Source: Diplonema papillatum
Taxonomy: Eukaryota > Euglenozoa > Diplonemea > Diplonemida > Diplonemidae
DNA: 64,000 nt
NCBI GenBank assembly: GCA_030068145.1
Contig: JAPJBO010000220.1
Location: forward strand, 124,001 to 188,000
Reading direction: 5' to 3'
The position numbers and the translations under genes are program-made. Under the pieces are notes generated by a model. The model saw only the letters and a program-made list of their open reading frames with translations. It was not told the origin of the DNA and ran no database searches. Shown here piece after piece: positions 55,268-64,000 of this stretch. Numbering within the stretch: the first letter of the stretch is position 1; every line of letters starts with the position of its first letter.

Positions 55268-55930
55268 ATGACGCCGCAAATCAAGCTCATTGGGTTTCCG
55301 ATGCCCGGCAGGTTGGAGCCGACGCGCTTGGCGCTTGCCTTGGGTGGAATCAAGTTTGAAGACAGCTGCATCAGCCGCGAGCAGTGGGGAGAAATGAAGC
55401 CGAAGGTGGCGCCGCTGCAGATGCCGCTCATGGAGATCGATGGGAAACGCACGTCGCAGAGCATTGCAATGCTGAGGTACGCGTGCAAGCTTTCGAAGGT
55501 TGATGGAAAGCCCCTGTACCCCGAAGATGCGTTCGAGGCGTTGCTCGTTGACGAGTTCGTCGACAAGGTGGGCGACATGCTCGTGCCGATGCTTCGGACG
55601 TTCAGCATTGCGGATGAAGCTGAGAAGATGGCAGCGCGAGCAGCCAACATGAAGAAGGGAGGCGACGTGGAGAAGTGGGCAGCGCACATCGACGAGGTCT
55701 TGGGCAGGAGTAAGTCTGGGTACGCGTTCTTCGACCGGCTGACGATGGCTGACTTGACGATCTTCACGATGATGTGGATCTTCCAGACGGGTTTCCTGGA
55801 CGGAGTTCCCAAAGACTGCCTCGACCACTTGAAGCACATTGCGGCCCACAAGAAGAAGATCGCGTCTCTGCCGGCAGTGAAGGAATACTACAAGGACGCA
55901 AAAGACGTCCAGACCTTTTACAAATGTTGA
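55268..55930 (+). CDS. Glutathione S-transferase-like, gene 2 (type A)
   Basis: 220 residues. Type-A coding marks are GDVEKW and LGRSKS, where type B has GDAEKW and LGKSKS. The 3' flank begins CACGCTTCCAGTGTGAGC. An in-frame extension upstream to 55106 is open and contains an ATG, but the conserved CTCAACAATG context at 55268, shared by all seven genes, is the better start. Confidence 0.92.
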   Translation: MTPQIKLIGFPMPGRLEPTRLALALGGIKFEDSCISREQWGEMKPKVAPLQMPLMEIDGKRTSQSIAMLRYACKLSKVDGKPLYPEDAFEALLVDEFVDKVGDMLVPMLRTFSIADEAEKMAARAANMKKGGDVEKWAAHIDEVLGRSKSGYAFFDRLTMADLTIFTMMWIFQTGFLDGVPKDCLDHLKHIAAHKKKIASLPAVKEYYKDAKDVQTFYKC

Positions 55931-56805
55931 TCCCTCACGCTTCCAGTGTGAGCTCCCCGACGTGCGTGTGCAACTGATACCGAGTAACTGACTCAGATTG
56001 AGCATCAGTTTGCCGGCATCCCCCATTAGCTGTTTCCAGAGGCGATCGCTCACAACACCGAAGAAGGAGTCGGAACAAAAAAACCGACACAATTCGGCCT
56101 GTGCAATCCGCCCTCACTTGTTTCTCCCCCCCTCTCTGTCGCGAACAAAGTAGGTCGGTGTCGTTGCGAGGTTTGTGAAGCCAACACATTTGTGTTGCCA
56201 CTATCACTCCTCCAGCGGCAGACGCTACACAATCCCTCTCACCGCCATCCGAGGGGCTGAACTACAATGACCGTCCAGCCTTTCGTTTGGTGCTAAGACA
56301 AGGGCAAATGCGTGTGGTGGCCGCAGACAACGCTCGCAGAACACCTGCCGACAAGGCTAGGTGGGTTCTCTTGTGTGAATGCTTTAGGCTGCCCTGTGAC
56401 CCCAGTTCTTACTAACCTACCATTCTCTCGCCGAAACCTTGTTTCACTACCGTTCGAATTCCAGAAGTGTCGTTGTCATCGGTAGTAGAGTCTGACACGT
56501 GTACAGAACATGTCGTGCGGCCCGCTAGGATTGCCCTGAGCTGAAGGCATGCGACAGAATCAACTACGTGCGTGTGAAGAGACGAAGCGCATGCTGGCTT
56601 CCCTGCAACCCAAGGGGCGAAGTCACGGACTGAGCCCAAATAATCCACCGGAACTACTGGCGAACTGAAGGCCAGACCGCAGAGGCACACTGGGTTAATA
56701 GCCAAAAAGTACCTGCGAGTACAGAAGCCACCGCCAAGACGCGCAAAAGTGGTATGAAGAAAACCTTTGCAGTGGGTTCGAGCGCTCGACACGAAACGAG
56801 CGGCA

Positions 56806-56900
56806 CACTCTCACTTTTCTCAATCCCCTCCATACCCAAGCCTCTACGGTCAACCGGAGACTTTAAAATACCGACCTTCTAATCCACCAATAACGCTAGA
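56806..56900 (+). repeat. Dispersed repeat R1 in a type-B GST promoter
   Basis: R1 inserted 32 bp before the ATG of gene 3; the type-A flank lacks it although the sequence on both sides is shared (GTGGTATG.., CTCAACAATG). Confidence 0.85.
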
Positions 56901-56932
56901 AAAGAACGACAAAAGTTTCAAAAGTCTCAACA

Positions 56933-57595
56933 ATGACGCCGCAAATCAAGCTCATTGGGTTTCCGATGCCCGGCAGGTTGGAGCCGACGCGCTTGGCGCT
57001 TGCCTTGGGTGGAATCAAGTTTGAAGACAGCTGCATCAGCCGCGAGCAGTGGGGAGAAATGAAGCCGAAGGTGGCGCCGCTGCAGATGCCGCTCATGGAG
57101 ATCGATGGGAAACGCACGTCGCAGAGCATTGCAATGCTGAGGTACGCGTGCAAGCTTTCGAAGGTTGATGGAAAGCCCCTGTACCCCGAAGATGCGTTCG
57201 AGGCGTTGCTCGTTGACGAGTTCGTCGACAAGGTGGGCGACATGCTCGTGCCGATGCTTCGGACGTTCAGCATTGCGGATGAAGCTGAGAAGATGGCAGC
57301 GCGAGCAGCCAACATGAAGAAGGGAGGCGACGCGGAGAAGTGGGCAGCGCACATCGACGAGGTCTTGGGCAAGAGCAAGTCTGGGTACGCGTTCTTCGAC
57401 CGGCTGACGATGGCTGACTTGACGATCTTCACGATGATGTGGATCTTCCAGACGGGTTTCCTGGACGGAGTTCCCAAAGACTGCCTCGACCACTTGAAGC
57501 ACATTGCGGCCCACAAGAAGAAGATCGCGTCTCTGCCGGCAGTAAAGGAGTACTACAAGGACGCAAAAGACGTCCAGACCTTTTACAAATGTTGA
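56933..57595 (+). CDS. Glutathione S-transferase-like, gene 3 (type B)
   Basis: 220 residues with GDAEKW and LGKSKS. Nucleotide identity to gene 5 is essentially complete over the gene and flanks. The promoter region carries R1, and the 3' flank carries R3 at about 57863-58086. Confidence 0.92.
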   Translation: MTPQIKLIGFPMPGRLEPTRLALALGGIKFEDSCISREQWGEMKPKVAPLQMPLMEIDGKRTSQSIAMLRYACKLSKVDGKPLYPEDAFEALLVDEFVDKVGDMLVPMLRTFSIADEAEKMAARAANMKKGGDAEKWAAHIDEVLGKSKSGYAFFDRLTMADLTIFTMMWIFQTGFLDGVPKDCLDHLKHIAAHKKKIASLPAVKEYYKDAKDVQTFYKC

Positions 57596-58699
57596 TCCCT
57601 CATTCTTCGGCCGTGAAGCTCCCCTGGGAGAGATTCACGTGCGTGGTGTGGCTGGGTATTAAGTTGATGAAGCGGATTGCGCATCATTTTGCCGCCTACC
57701 CCCAACAGCCGTTTGCCGCAGGCGATTGCGCAAAGACTGAAGGAGTCGGAACAAGAAACCGACACAATTCGGCCTGTGCAAGCCGCCCTCACTCGTTCCT
57801 CCCCCCCCCCTCTCTGCCTTGAAACAAAGCTAGGATGATGTCGTTTGAGCTTTGTGAAGGTAACACATTTGTGTTGCCACTGTCACTCCTCCAGCGGCAG
57901 ACGCTACACTATTCCTCTCAACACCCATCCGAAAGGCTGACCTCGTCCAGCCTGTCGTTTGGTGCTAAGACAAGGGCCAACGCGTGGTCGCAGACAACGC
58001 TCGCTGAACACCTGCCGATAAGGCCAGGTGGTTTCTCTTGTGTGACTGCTTTAGGCTGCCCTGTTGCTCCAGATCTTCCTAACCTACCATTCTCCCGCCT
58101 GCAACGTATTCTCACTACCCTTTCGTATTCGAGCAGTGCAGTTAGTACGCATGGCCGTTGCGGCCAGCGCGTTCACTTAGGAGCTTGCAAACCGAAAAAG
58201 AAAACACGGAACAGAAGTAACTACGTGTGCAGAATAAGGGTTCTGGCTTCCTATATGGATTGCAATTGCCTCCTCAACGCAAGGGGCGAAGTCACGTACA
58301 GGGGGGCAGATTTCCCCCAGAACGCATCGCAATCTGCCACTCCGCTCAGTCACCAGAGGGCAACGCCGAGTCCTGCGGGAATACGACCGCAAACACGCTC
58401 AGCGACGTGCAAAGCGACCATACTGACGAGCTGAAGAGAGCCCTTCGGAGTAAAGTTGCCTCAATCCAAGAGAAGGAGTCGCGTACAGGGGATGGATTTC
58501 CCAAGAATTCATCGGAATCTGTCAATCTAATTACGAGGTGAAGAAAGCCTGCAGCATTTTTTGTGGTGTGAACACCTGTGGCGAGTATTTGCAAAGTACC
58601 AACTTCCCACCGAATGCCAAGATGCGGACAAAGTGGTATGCTGAAAATCTTTGCAGAGGGTTCGGGCACACGACACTTAAATCTCCAAAAGTCTCAACA

Positions 58700-59362
58700 A
58701 TGACGCCGCAAATCAAGCTCATTGGGTTTCCGATGCCCGGCAGGTTGGAGCCGACGCGCTTGGCGCTTGCCTTGGGTGGAATCAAGTTTGAAGACAGCTG
58801 CATCAGCCGCGAGCAGTGGGGAGAAATGAAGCCGAAGGTGGCGCCGCTGCAGATGCCGCTCATGGAGATCGATGGGAAACGCACGTCGCAGAGCATTGCA
58901 ATGCTGAGGTACGCGTGCAAGCTTTCGAAGGTTGATGGAAAGCCCCTGTACCCCGAAGATGCGTTCGAGGCGTTGCTCGTTGACGAGTTCGTCGACAAGG
59001 TGGGCGACATGCTCGTGCCGATGCTTCGGACGTTCAGCATTGCGGATGAAGCTGAGAAGATGGCAGCGCGAGCAGCCAACATGAAGAAGGGAGGCGACGT
59101 GGAGAAGTGGGCAGCGCACATCGACGAGGTCTTGGGCAGGAGTAAGTCTGGGTACGCGTTCTTCGACCGGCTGACGATGGCTGACTTGACGATCTTCACG
59201 ATGATGTGGATCTTCCAGACGGGTTTCCTGGACGGAGTTCCCAAAGACTGCCTCGACCACTTGAAGCACATTGCGGCCCACAAGAAGAAGATCGCGTCTC
59301 TGCCGGCAGTGAAGGAATACTACAAGGACGCAAAAGACGTCCAGACCTTTTACAAATGTTGA
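58700..59362 (+). CDS. Glutathione S-transferase-like, gene 4 (type A)
   Basis: 220 residues, the same coding sequence as gene 2 by eye. Its 5' flank has the 85-bp block missing from gene 2. Confidence 0.92.
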   Translation: MTPQIKLIGFPMPGRLEPTRLALALGGIKFEDSCISREQWGEMKPKVAPLQMPLMEIDGKRTSQSIAMLRYACKLSKVDGKPLYPEDAFEALLVDEFVDKVGDMLVPMLRTFSIADEAEKMAARAANMKKGGDVEKWAAHIDEVLGRSKSGYAFFDRLTMADLTIFTMMWIFQTGFLDGVPKDCLDHLKHIAAHKKKIASLPAVKEYYKDAKDVQTFYKC

Positions 59363-60237
59363 TCCCTCACGCTTCCAGTGTGAGCTCCCCGACGTGCGTG
59401 TGCAACTGATACCGAGTAACTGACTCAGATTGAGCATCAGTTTGCCGGCATCCCCCATTAGCTGTTTCCAGAGGCGATCGCTCACAACACCGAAGAAGGA
59501 GTCGGAACAAAAAAACCGACACAATTCGGCCTGTGCAATCCGCCCTCACTTGTTTCTCCCCCCCTCTCTGTCGCGAACAAAGTAGGTCGGTGTCGTTGCG
59601 AGGTTTGTGAAGCCAACACATTTGTGTTGCCACTATCACTCCTCCAGCGGCAGACGCTACACAATCCCTCTCACCGCCATCCGAGGGGCTGAACTACAAT
59701 GACCGTCCAGCCTTTCGTTTGGTGCTAAGACAAGGGCAAATGCGTGTGGTGGCCGCAGACAACGCTCGCAGAACACCTGCCGACAAGGCTAGGTGGGTTC
59801 TCTTGTGTGAATGCTTTAGGCTGCCCTGTGACCCCAGTTCTTACTAACCTACCATTCTCTCGCCGAAACCTTGTTTCACTACCGTTCGAATTCCAGAAGT
59901 GTCGTTGTCATCGGTAGTAGAGTCTGACACGTGTACAGAACATGTCGTGCGGCCCGCTAGGATTGCCCTGAGCTGAAGGCATGCGACAGAATCAACTACG
60001 TGCGTGTGAAGAGACGAAGCGCATGCTGGCTTCCCTGCAACCCAAGGGGCGAAGTCACGGACTGAGCCCAAATAATCCACCGGAACTACTGGCGAACTGA
60101 AGGCCAGACCGCAGAGGCACACTGGGTTAATAGCCAAAAAGTACCTGCGAGTACAGAAGCCACCGCCAAGACGCGCAAAAGTGGTATGAAGAAAACCTTT
60201 GCAGTGGGTTCGAGCGCTCGACACGAAACGAGCGGCA

Positions 60238-60332
60238 CACTCTCACTTTTCTCAATCCCCTCCATACCCAAGCCTCTACGGTCAACCGGAGACTTTAAAA
60301 TACCGACCTTCTAATCCACCAATAACGCTAGA
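60238..60332 (+). repeat. Dispersed repeat R1 in a type-B GST promoter
   Basis: Copy of 56806-56900 in the next array unit. Confidence 0.85.
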
Positions 60333-60364
60333 AAAGAACGACAAAAGTTTCAAAAGTCTCAACA

Positions 60365-61027
60365 ATGACGCCGCAAATCAAGCTCATTGGGTTTCCGATG
60401 CCCGGCAGGTTGGAGCCGACGCGCTTGGCGCTTGCCTTGGGTGGAATCAAGTTTGAAGACAGCTGCATCAGCCGCGAGCAGTGGGGAGAAATGAAGCCGA
60501 AGGTGGCGCCGCTGCAGATGCCGCTCATGGAGATCGATGGGAAACGCACGTCGCAGAGCATTGCAATGCTGAGGTACGCGTGCAAGCTTTCGAAGGTTGA
60601 TGGAAAGCCCCTGTACCCCGAAGATGCGTTCGAGGCGTTGCTCGTTGACGAGTTCGTCGACAAGGTGGGCGACATGCTCGTGCCGATGCTTCGGACGTTC
60701 AGCATTGCGGATGAAGCTGAGAAGATGGCAGCGCGAGCAGCCAACATGAAGAAGGGAGGCGACGCGGAGAAGTGGGCAGCGCACATCGACGAGGTCTTGG
60801 GCAAGAGCAAGTCTGGGTACGCGTTCTTCGACCGGCTGACGATGGCTGACTTGACGATCTTCACGATGATGTGGATCTTCCAGACGGGTTTCCTGGACGG
60901 AGTTCCCAAAGACTGCCTCGACCACTTGAAGCACATTGCGGCCCACAAGAAGAAGATCGCGTCTCTGCCGGCAGTAAAGGAGTACTACAAGGACGCAAAA
61001 GACGTCCAGACCTTTTACAAATGTTGA
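60365..61027 (+). CDS. Glutathione S-transferase-like, gene 5 (type B)
   Basis: 220 residues; the array duplicate of gene 3. Confidence 0.92.
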   Translation: MTPQIKLIGFPMPGRLEPTRLALALGGIKFEDSCISREQWGEMKPKVAPLQMPLMEIDGKRTSQSIAMLRYACKLSKVDGKPLYPEDAFEALLVDEFVDKVGDMLVPMLRTFSIADEAEKMAARAANMKKGGDAEKWAAHIDEVLGKSKSGYAFFDRLTMADLTIFTMMWIFQTGFLDGVPKDCLDHLKHIAAHKKKIASLPAVKEYYKDAKDVQTFYKC

Positions 61028-62131
61028 TCCCTCATTCTTCGGCCGTGAAGCTCCCCTGGGAGAGATTCACGTGCGTGGTGTGGCTGGGTATTAAGTTGAT
61101 GAAGCGGATTGCGCATCATTTTGCCGCCTACCCCCAACAGCCGTTTGCCGCAGGCGATTGCGCAAAGACTGAAGGAGTCGGAACAAGAAACCGACACAAT
61201 TCGGCCTGTGCAAGCCGCCCTCACTCGTTCCTCCCCCCCCCCTCTCTGCCTTGAAACAAAGCTAGGATGATGTCGTTTGAGCTTTGTGAAGGTAACACAT
61301 TTGTGTTGCCACTGTCACTCCTCCAGCGGCAGACGCTACACTATTCCTCTCAACACCCATCCGAAAGGCTGACCTCGTCCAGCCTGTCGTTTGGTGCTAA
61401 GACAAGGGCCAACGCGTGGTCGCAGACAACGCTCGCTGAACACCTGCCGATAAGGCCAGGTGGTTTCTCTTGTGTGACTGCTTTAGGCTGCCCTGTTGCT
61501 CCAGATCTTCCTAACCTACCATTCTCCCGCCTGCAACGTATTCTCACTACCCTTTCGTATTCGAGCAGTGCAGTTAGTACGCATGGCCGTTGCGGCCAGC
61601 GCGTTCACTTAGGAGCTTGCAAACCGAAAAAGAAAACACGGAACAGAAGTAACTACGTGTGCAGAATAAGGGTTCTGGCTTCCTATATGGATTGCAATTG
61701 CCTCCTCAACGCAAGGGGCGAAGTCACGTACAGGGGGGCAGATTTCCCCCAGAACGCATCGCAATCTGCCACTCCGCTCAGTCACCAGAGGGCAACGCCG
61801 AGTCCTGCGGGAATACGACCGCAAACACGCTCAGCGACGTGCAAAGCGACCATACTGACGAGCTGAAGAGAGCCCTTCGGAGTAAAGTTGCCTCAATCCA
61901 AGAGAAGGAGTCGCGTACAGGGGATGGATTTCCCAAGAATTCATCGGAATCTGTCAATCTAATTACGAGGTGAAGAAAGCCTGCAGCATTTTTTGTGGTG
62001 TGAACACCTGTGGCGAGTATTTGCAAAGTACCAACTTCCCACCGAATGCCAAGATGCGGACAAAGTGGTATGCTGAAAATCTTTGCAGAGGGTTCGGGCA
62101 CACGACACTTAAATCTCCAAAAGTCTCAACA

Positions 62132-62794
62132 ATGACGCCGCAAATCAAGCTCATTGGGTTTCCGATGCCCGGCAGGTTGGAGCCGACGCGCTTGGCGCTT
62201 GCCTTGGGTGGAATCAAGTTTGAAGACAGCTGCATCAGCCGCGAGCAGTGGGGAGAAATGAAGCCGAAGGTGGCGCCGCTGCAGATGCCGCTCATGGAGA
62301 TCGATGGGAAACGCACGTCGCAGAGCATTGCAATGCTGAGGTACGCGTGCAAGCTTTCGAAGGTTGATGGAAAGCCCCTGTACCCCGAAGATGCGTTCGA
62401 GGCGTTGCTCGTTGACGAGTTCGTCGACAAGGTGGGCGACATGCTCGTGCCGATGCTTCGGACGTTCAGCATTGCGGATGAAGCTGAGAAGATGGCAGCG
62501 CGAGCAGCCAACATGAAGAAGGGAGGCGACGCGGAGAAGTGGGCAGCGCACATCGACGAGGTCTTGGGCAAGAGCAAGTCTGGGTACGCGTTCTTCGACC
62601 GGCTGACGATGGCTGACTTGACGATCTTCACGATGATGTGGATCTTCCAGACGGGTTTCCTGGACGGAGTTCCCAAAGACTGCCTCGACCACTTGAAGCA
62701 CATTGCGGCCCACAAGAAGAAGATCGCGTCTCTGCCGGCAGTGAAGGAATACTACAAGGACGCAAAAGACGTCCAGACCTTTTACAAATGTTGA
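62132..62794 (+). CDS. Glutathione S-transferase-like, gene 6 (type A with type-B patch)
   Basis: 220 residues. Both flanks and the last 60 coding bases (GTGAAGGAATACTAC) are type A, but the middle reads GDAEKW and LGKSKS as in type B. The switch lies between about 62520 and 62740, which suggests gene conversion within the array. Confidence 0.92.
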   Translation: MTPQIKLIGFPMPGRLEPTRLALALGGIKFEDSCISREQWGEMKPKVAPLQMPLMEIDGKRTSQSIAMLRYACKLSKVDGKPLYPEDAFEALLVDEFVDKVGDMLVPMLRTFSIADEAEKMAARAANMKKGGDAEKWAAHIDEVLGKSKSGYAFFDRLTMADLTIFTMMWIFQTGFLDGVPKDCLDHLKHIAAHKKKIASLPAVKEYYKDAKDVQTFYKC

Positions 62795-63669
62795 TCCCTC
62801 ACGCTTCCAGTGTGAGCTCCCCGACGTGCGTGTGCAACTGATACCGAGTAACTGACTCAGATTGAGCATCAGTTTGCCGGCATCCCCCATTAGCTGTTTC
62901 CAGAGGCGATCGCTCACAACACCGAAGAAGGAGTCGGAACAAAAAAACCGACACAATTCGGCCTGTGCAATCCGCCCTCACTTGTTTCTCCCCCCCTCTC
63001 TGTCGCGAACAAAGTAGGTCGGTGTCGTTGCGAGGTTTGTGAAGCCAACACATTTGTGTTGCCACTATCACTCCTCCAGCGGCAGACGCTACACAATCCC
63101 TCTCACCGCCATCCGAGGGGCTGAACTACAATGACCGTCCAGCCTTTCGTTTGGTGCTAAGACAAGGGCAAATGCGTGTGGTGGCCGCAGACAACGCTCG
63201 CAGAACACCTGCCGACAAGGCTAGGTGGGTTCTCTTGTGTGAATGCTTTAGGCTGCCCTGTGACCCCAGTTCTTACTAACCTACCATTCTCTCGCCGAAA
63301 CCTTGTTTCACTACCGTTCGAATTCCAGAAGTGTCGTTGTCATCGGTAGTAGAGTCTGACACGTGTACAGAACATGTCGTGCGGCCCGCTAGGATTGCCC
63401 TGAGCTGAAGGCATGCGACAGAATCAACTACGTGCGTGTGAAGAGACGAAGCGCATGCTGGCTTCCCTGCAACCCAAGGGGCGAAGTCACGGACTGAGCC
63501 CAAATAATCCACCGGAACTACTGGCGAACTGAAGGCCAGACCGCAGAGGCACACTGGGTTAATAGCCAAAAAGTACCTGCGAGTACAGAAGCCACCGCCA
63601 AGACGCGCAAAAGTGGTATGAAGAAAACCTTTGCAGTGGGTTCGAGCGCTCGACACGAAACGAGCGGCA

Positions 63670-63764
63670 CACTCTCACTTTTCTCAATCCCCTCCATACC
63701 CAAGCCTCTACGGTCAACCGGAGACTTTAAAATACCGACCTTCTAATCCACCAATAACGCTAGA
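63670..63764 (+). repeat. Dispersed repeat R1 in a type-B GST promoter
   Basis: Copy of 56806-56900 in the third array unit. Confidence 0.85.
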
Positions 63765-63796
63765 AAAGAACGACAAAAGTTTCAAAAGTCTCAACA

Positions 63797-64000
63797 ATGA
63801 CGCCGCAAATCAAGCTCATTGGGTTTCCGATGCCCGGCAGGTTGGAGCCGACGCGCTTGGCGCTTGCCTTGGGTGGAATCAAGTTTGAAGACAGCTGCAT
63901 CAGCCGCGAGCAGTGGGGAGAAATGAAGCCGAAGGTGGCGCCGCTGCAGATGCCGCTCATGGAGATCGATGGGAAACGCACGTCGCAGAGCATTGCAATG
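63797..64000 (+). CDS. Glutathione S-transferase-like, gene 7 (type B, cut by window end)
   Basis: The first 68 codons match genes 3 and 5. The gene continues beyond the window edge. Confidence 0.9.
   Translation, partial: MTPQIKLIGFPMPGRLEPTRLALALGGIKFEDSCISREQWGEMKPKVAPLQMPLMEIDGKRTSQSIAM

Larger units (their letters stand above)
54850..64000 (+). repeat. GST gene array, 3,432-bp unit with two genes each
   Basis: From about 54856 the sequence repeats with an exact 3,432-bp spacing (for example ATGs at 56933, 60365 and 63797; 55268, 58700 and 62132). Each unit holds a type-A gene and a type-B gene, distinguished by their flanks. The first type-A flank lacks an 85-bp block present in the next two (about 58337-58420 and 61769-61852). 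Unit identity is so high that the duplication is recent, or the array is homogenised or partly an assembly product. The array continues past the window. Confidence 0.9.

Overview
This window is nuclear DNA of a unicellular eukaryote. Genes are split by GT-AG introns (about 70 to 1,900 nt) whose reading phases match across exons. The products are eukaryotic: a chaperonin CCT subunit, a mitochondrial AAA/M41 protease, a class I cyclic nucleotide phosphodiesterase, a FYVE protein, and Kelch, IQ and LRR proteins. Exons are strongly GC-rich at third codon positions. Introns and intergenic DNA are closer to balanced and rich in homopolymers and small repeats. Several proteins would suit a flagellated protist, but the window does not fix the lineage. 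All recognised protein genes are on the + strand.

Layout. 1-6.7 kb: intergenic, with one foldback element. 6.7-8.8 kb: a FYVE-type gene followed by decaying copies of its own 3' end. 9.56-17.65 kb: a five-exon gene with a Kelch propeller at the N-terminus and about 32 IQ-like motifs, again followed by decaying 3'-end copies. 19.4-21.5 kb: a single-exon phosphodiesterase. 21.5-25.4 kb: intergenic with two inverted-repeat elements. 25.4-28.4 kb: an LRR protein with GRDP/DUF1399-like modules, with a decayed 3'-end copy downstream. 30.7-35.6 kb: a Yme1/FtsH-like protease whose first intron holds a LINE-type RNase H ORF. 37.4-40.2 kb: a small coiled-coil protein ending in a CaaX box, preceded by copies of its first exon. 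41.7-45.0 kb: a large helical protein of unknown function, with 3'-end copies. 46.2-47.5 kb: a six-copy satellite interrupted by TA-flanked inverted-repeat elements. 47.7-51.2 kb: CCT delta in five exons. 52.5-64 kb: seven glutathione S-transferase-like genes in alternating types, mostly in an exact 3,432-bp repeat that runs off the window.

The most striking theme is local tandem duplication at all scales. There are whole-gene arrays (GST), amplified internal motifs (IQ, a 16-residue LRR tail repeat), and decayed partial copies of gene termini beside at least five genes. A second theme is a roughly 90-110 bp dispersed repeat (called R1 here) that lies just upstream of gene starts or splice acceptors; in CCT delta it directly abuts the acceptor. 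A third is lipid anchoring: two proteins start with Met-Gly-Cys and one ends in Cys-Cys-Ala-Val-Met. Repeat names R1 to R3 are labels used only in this annotation.
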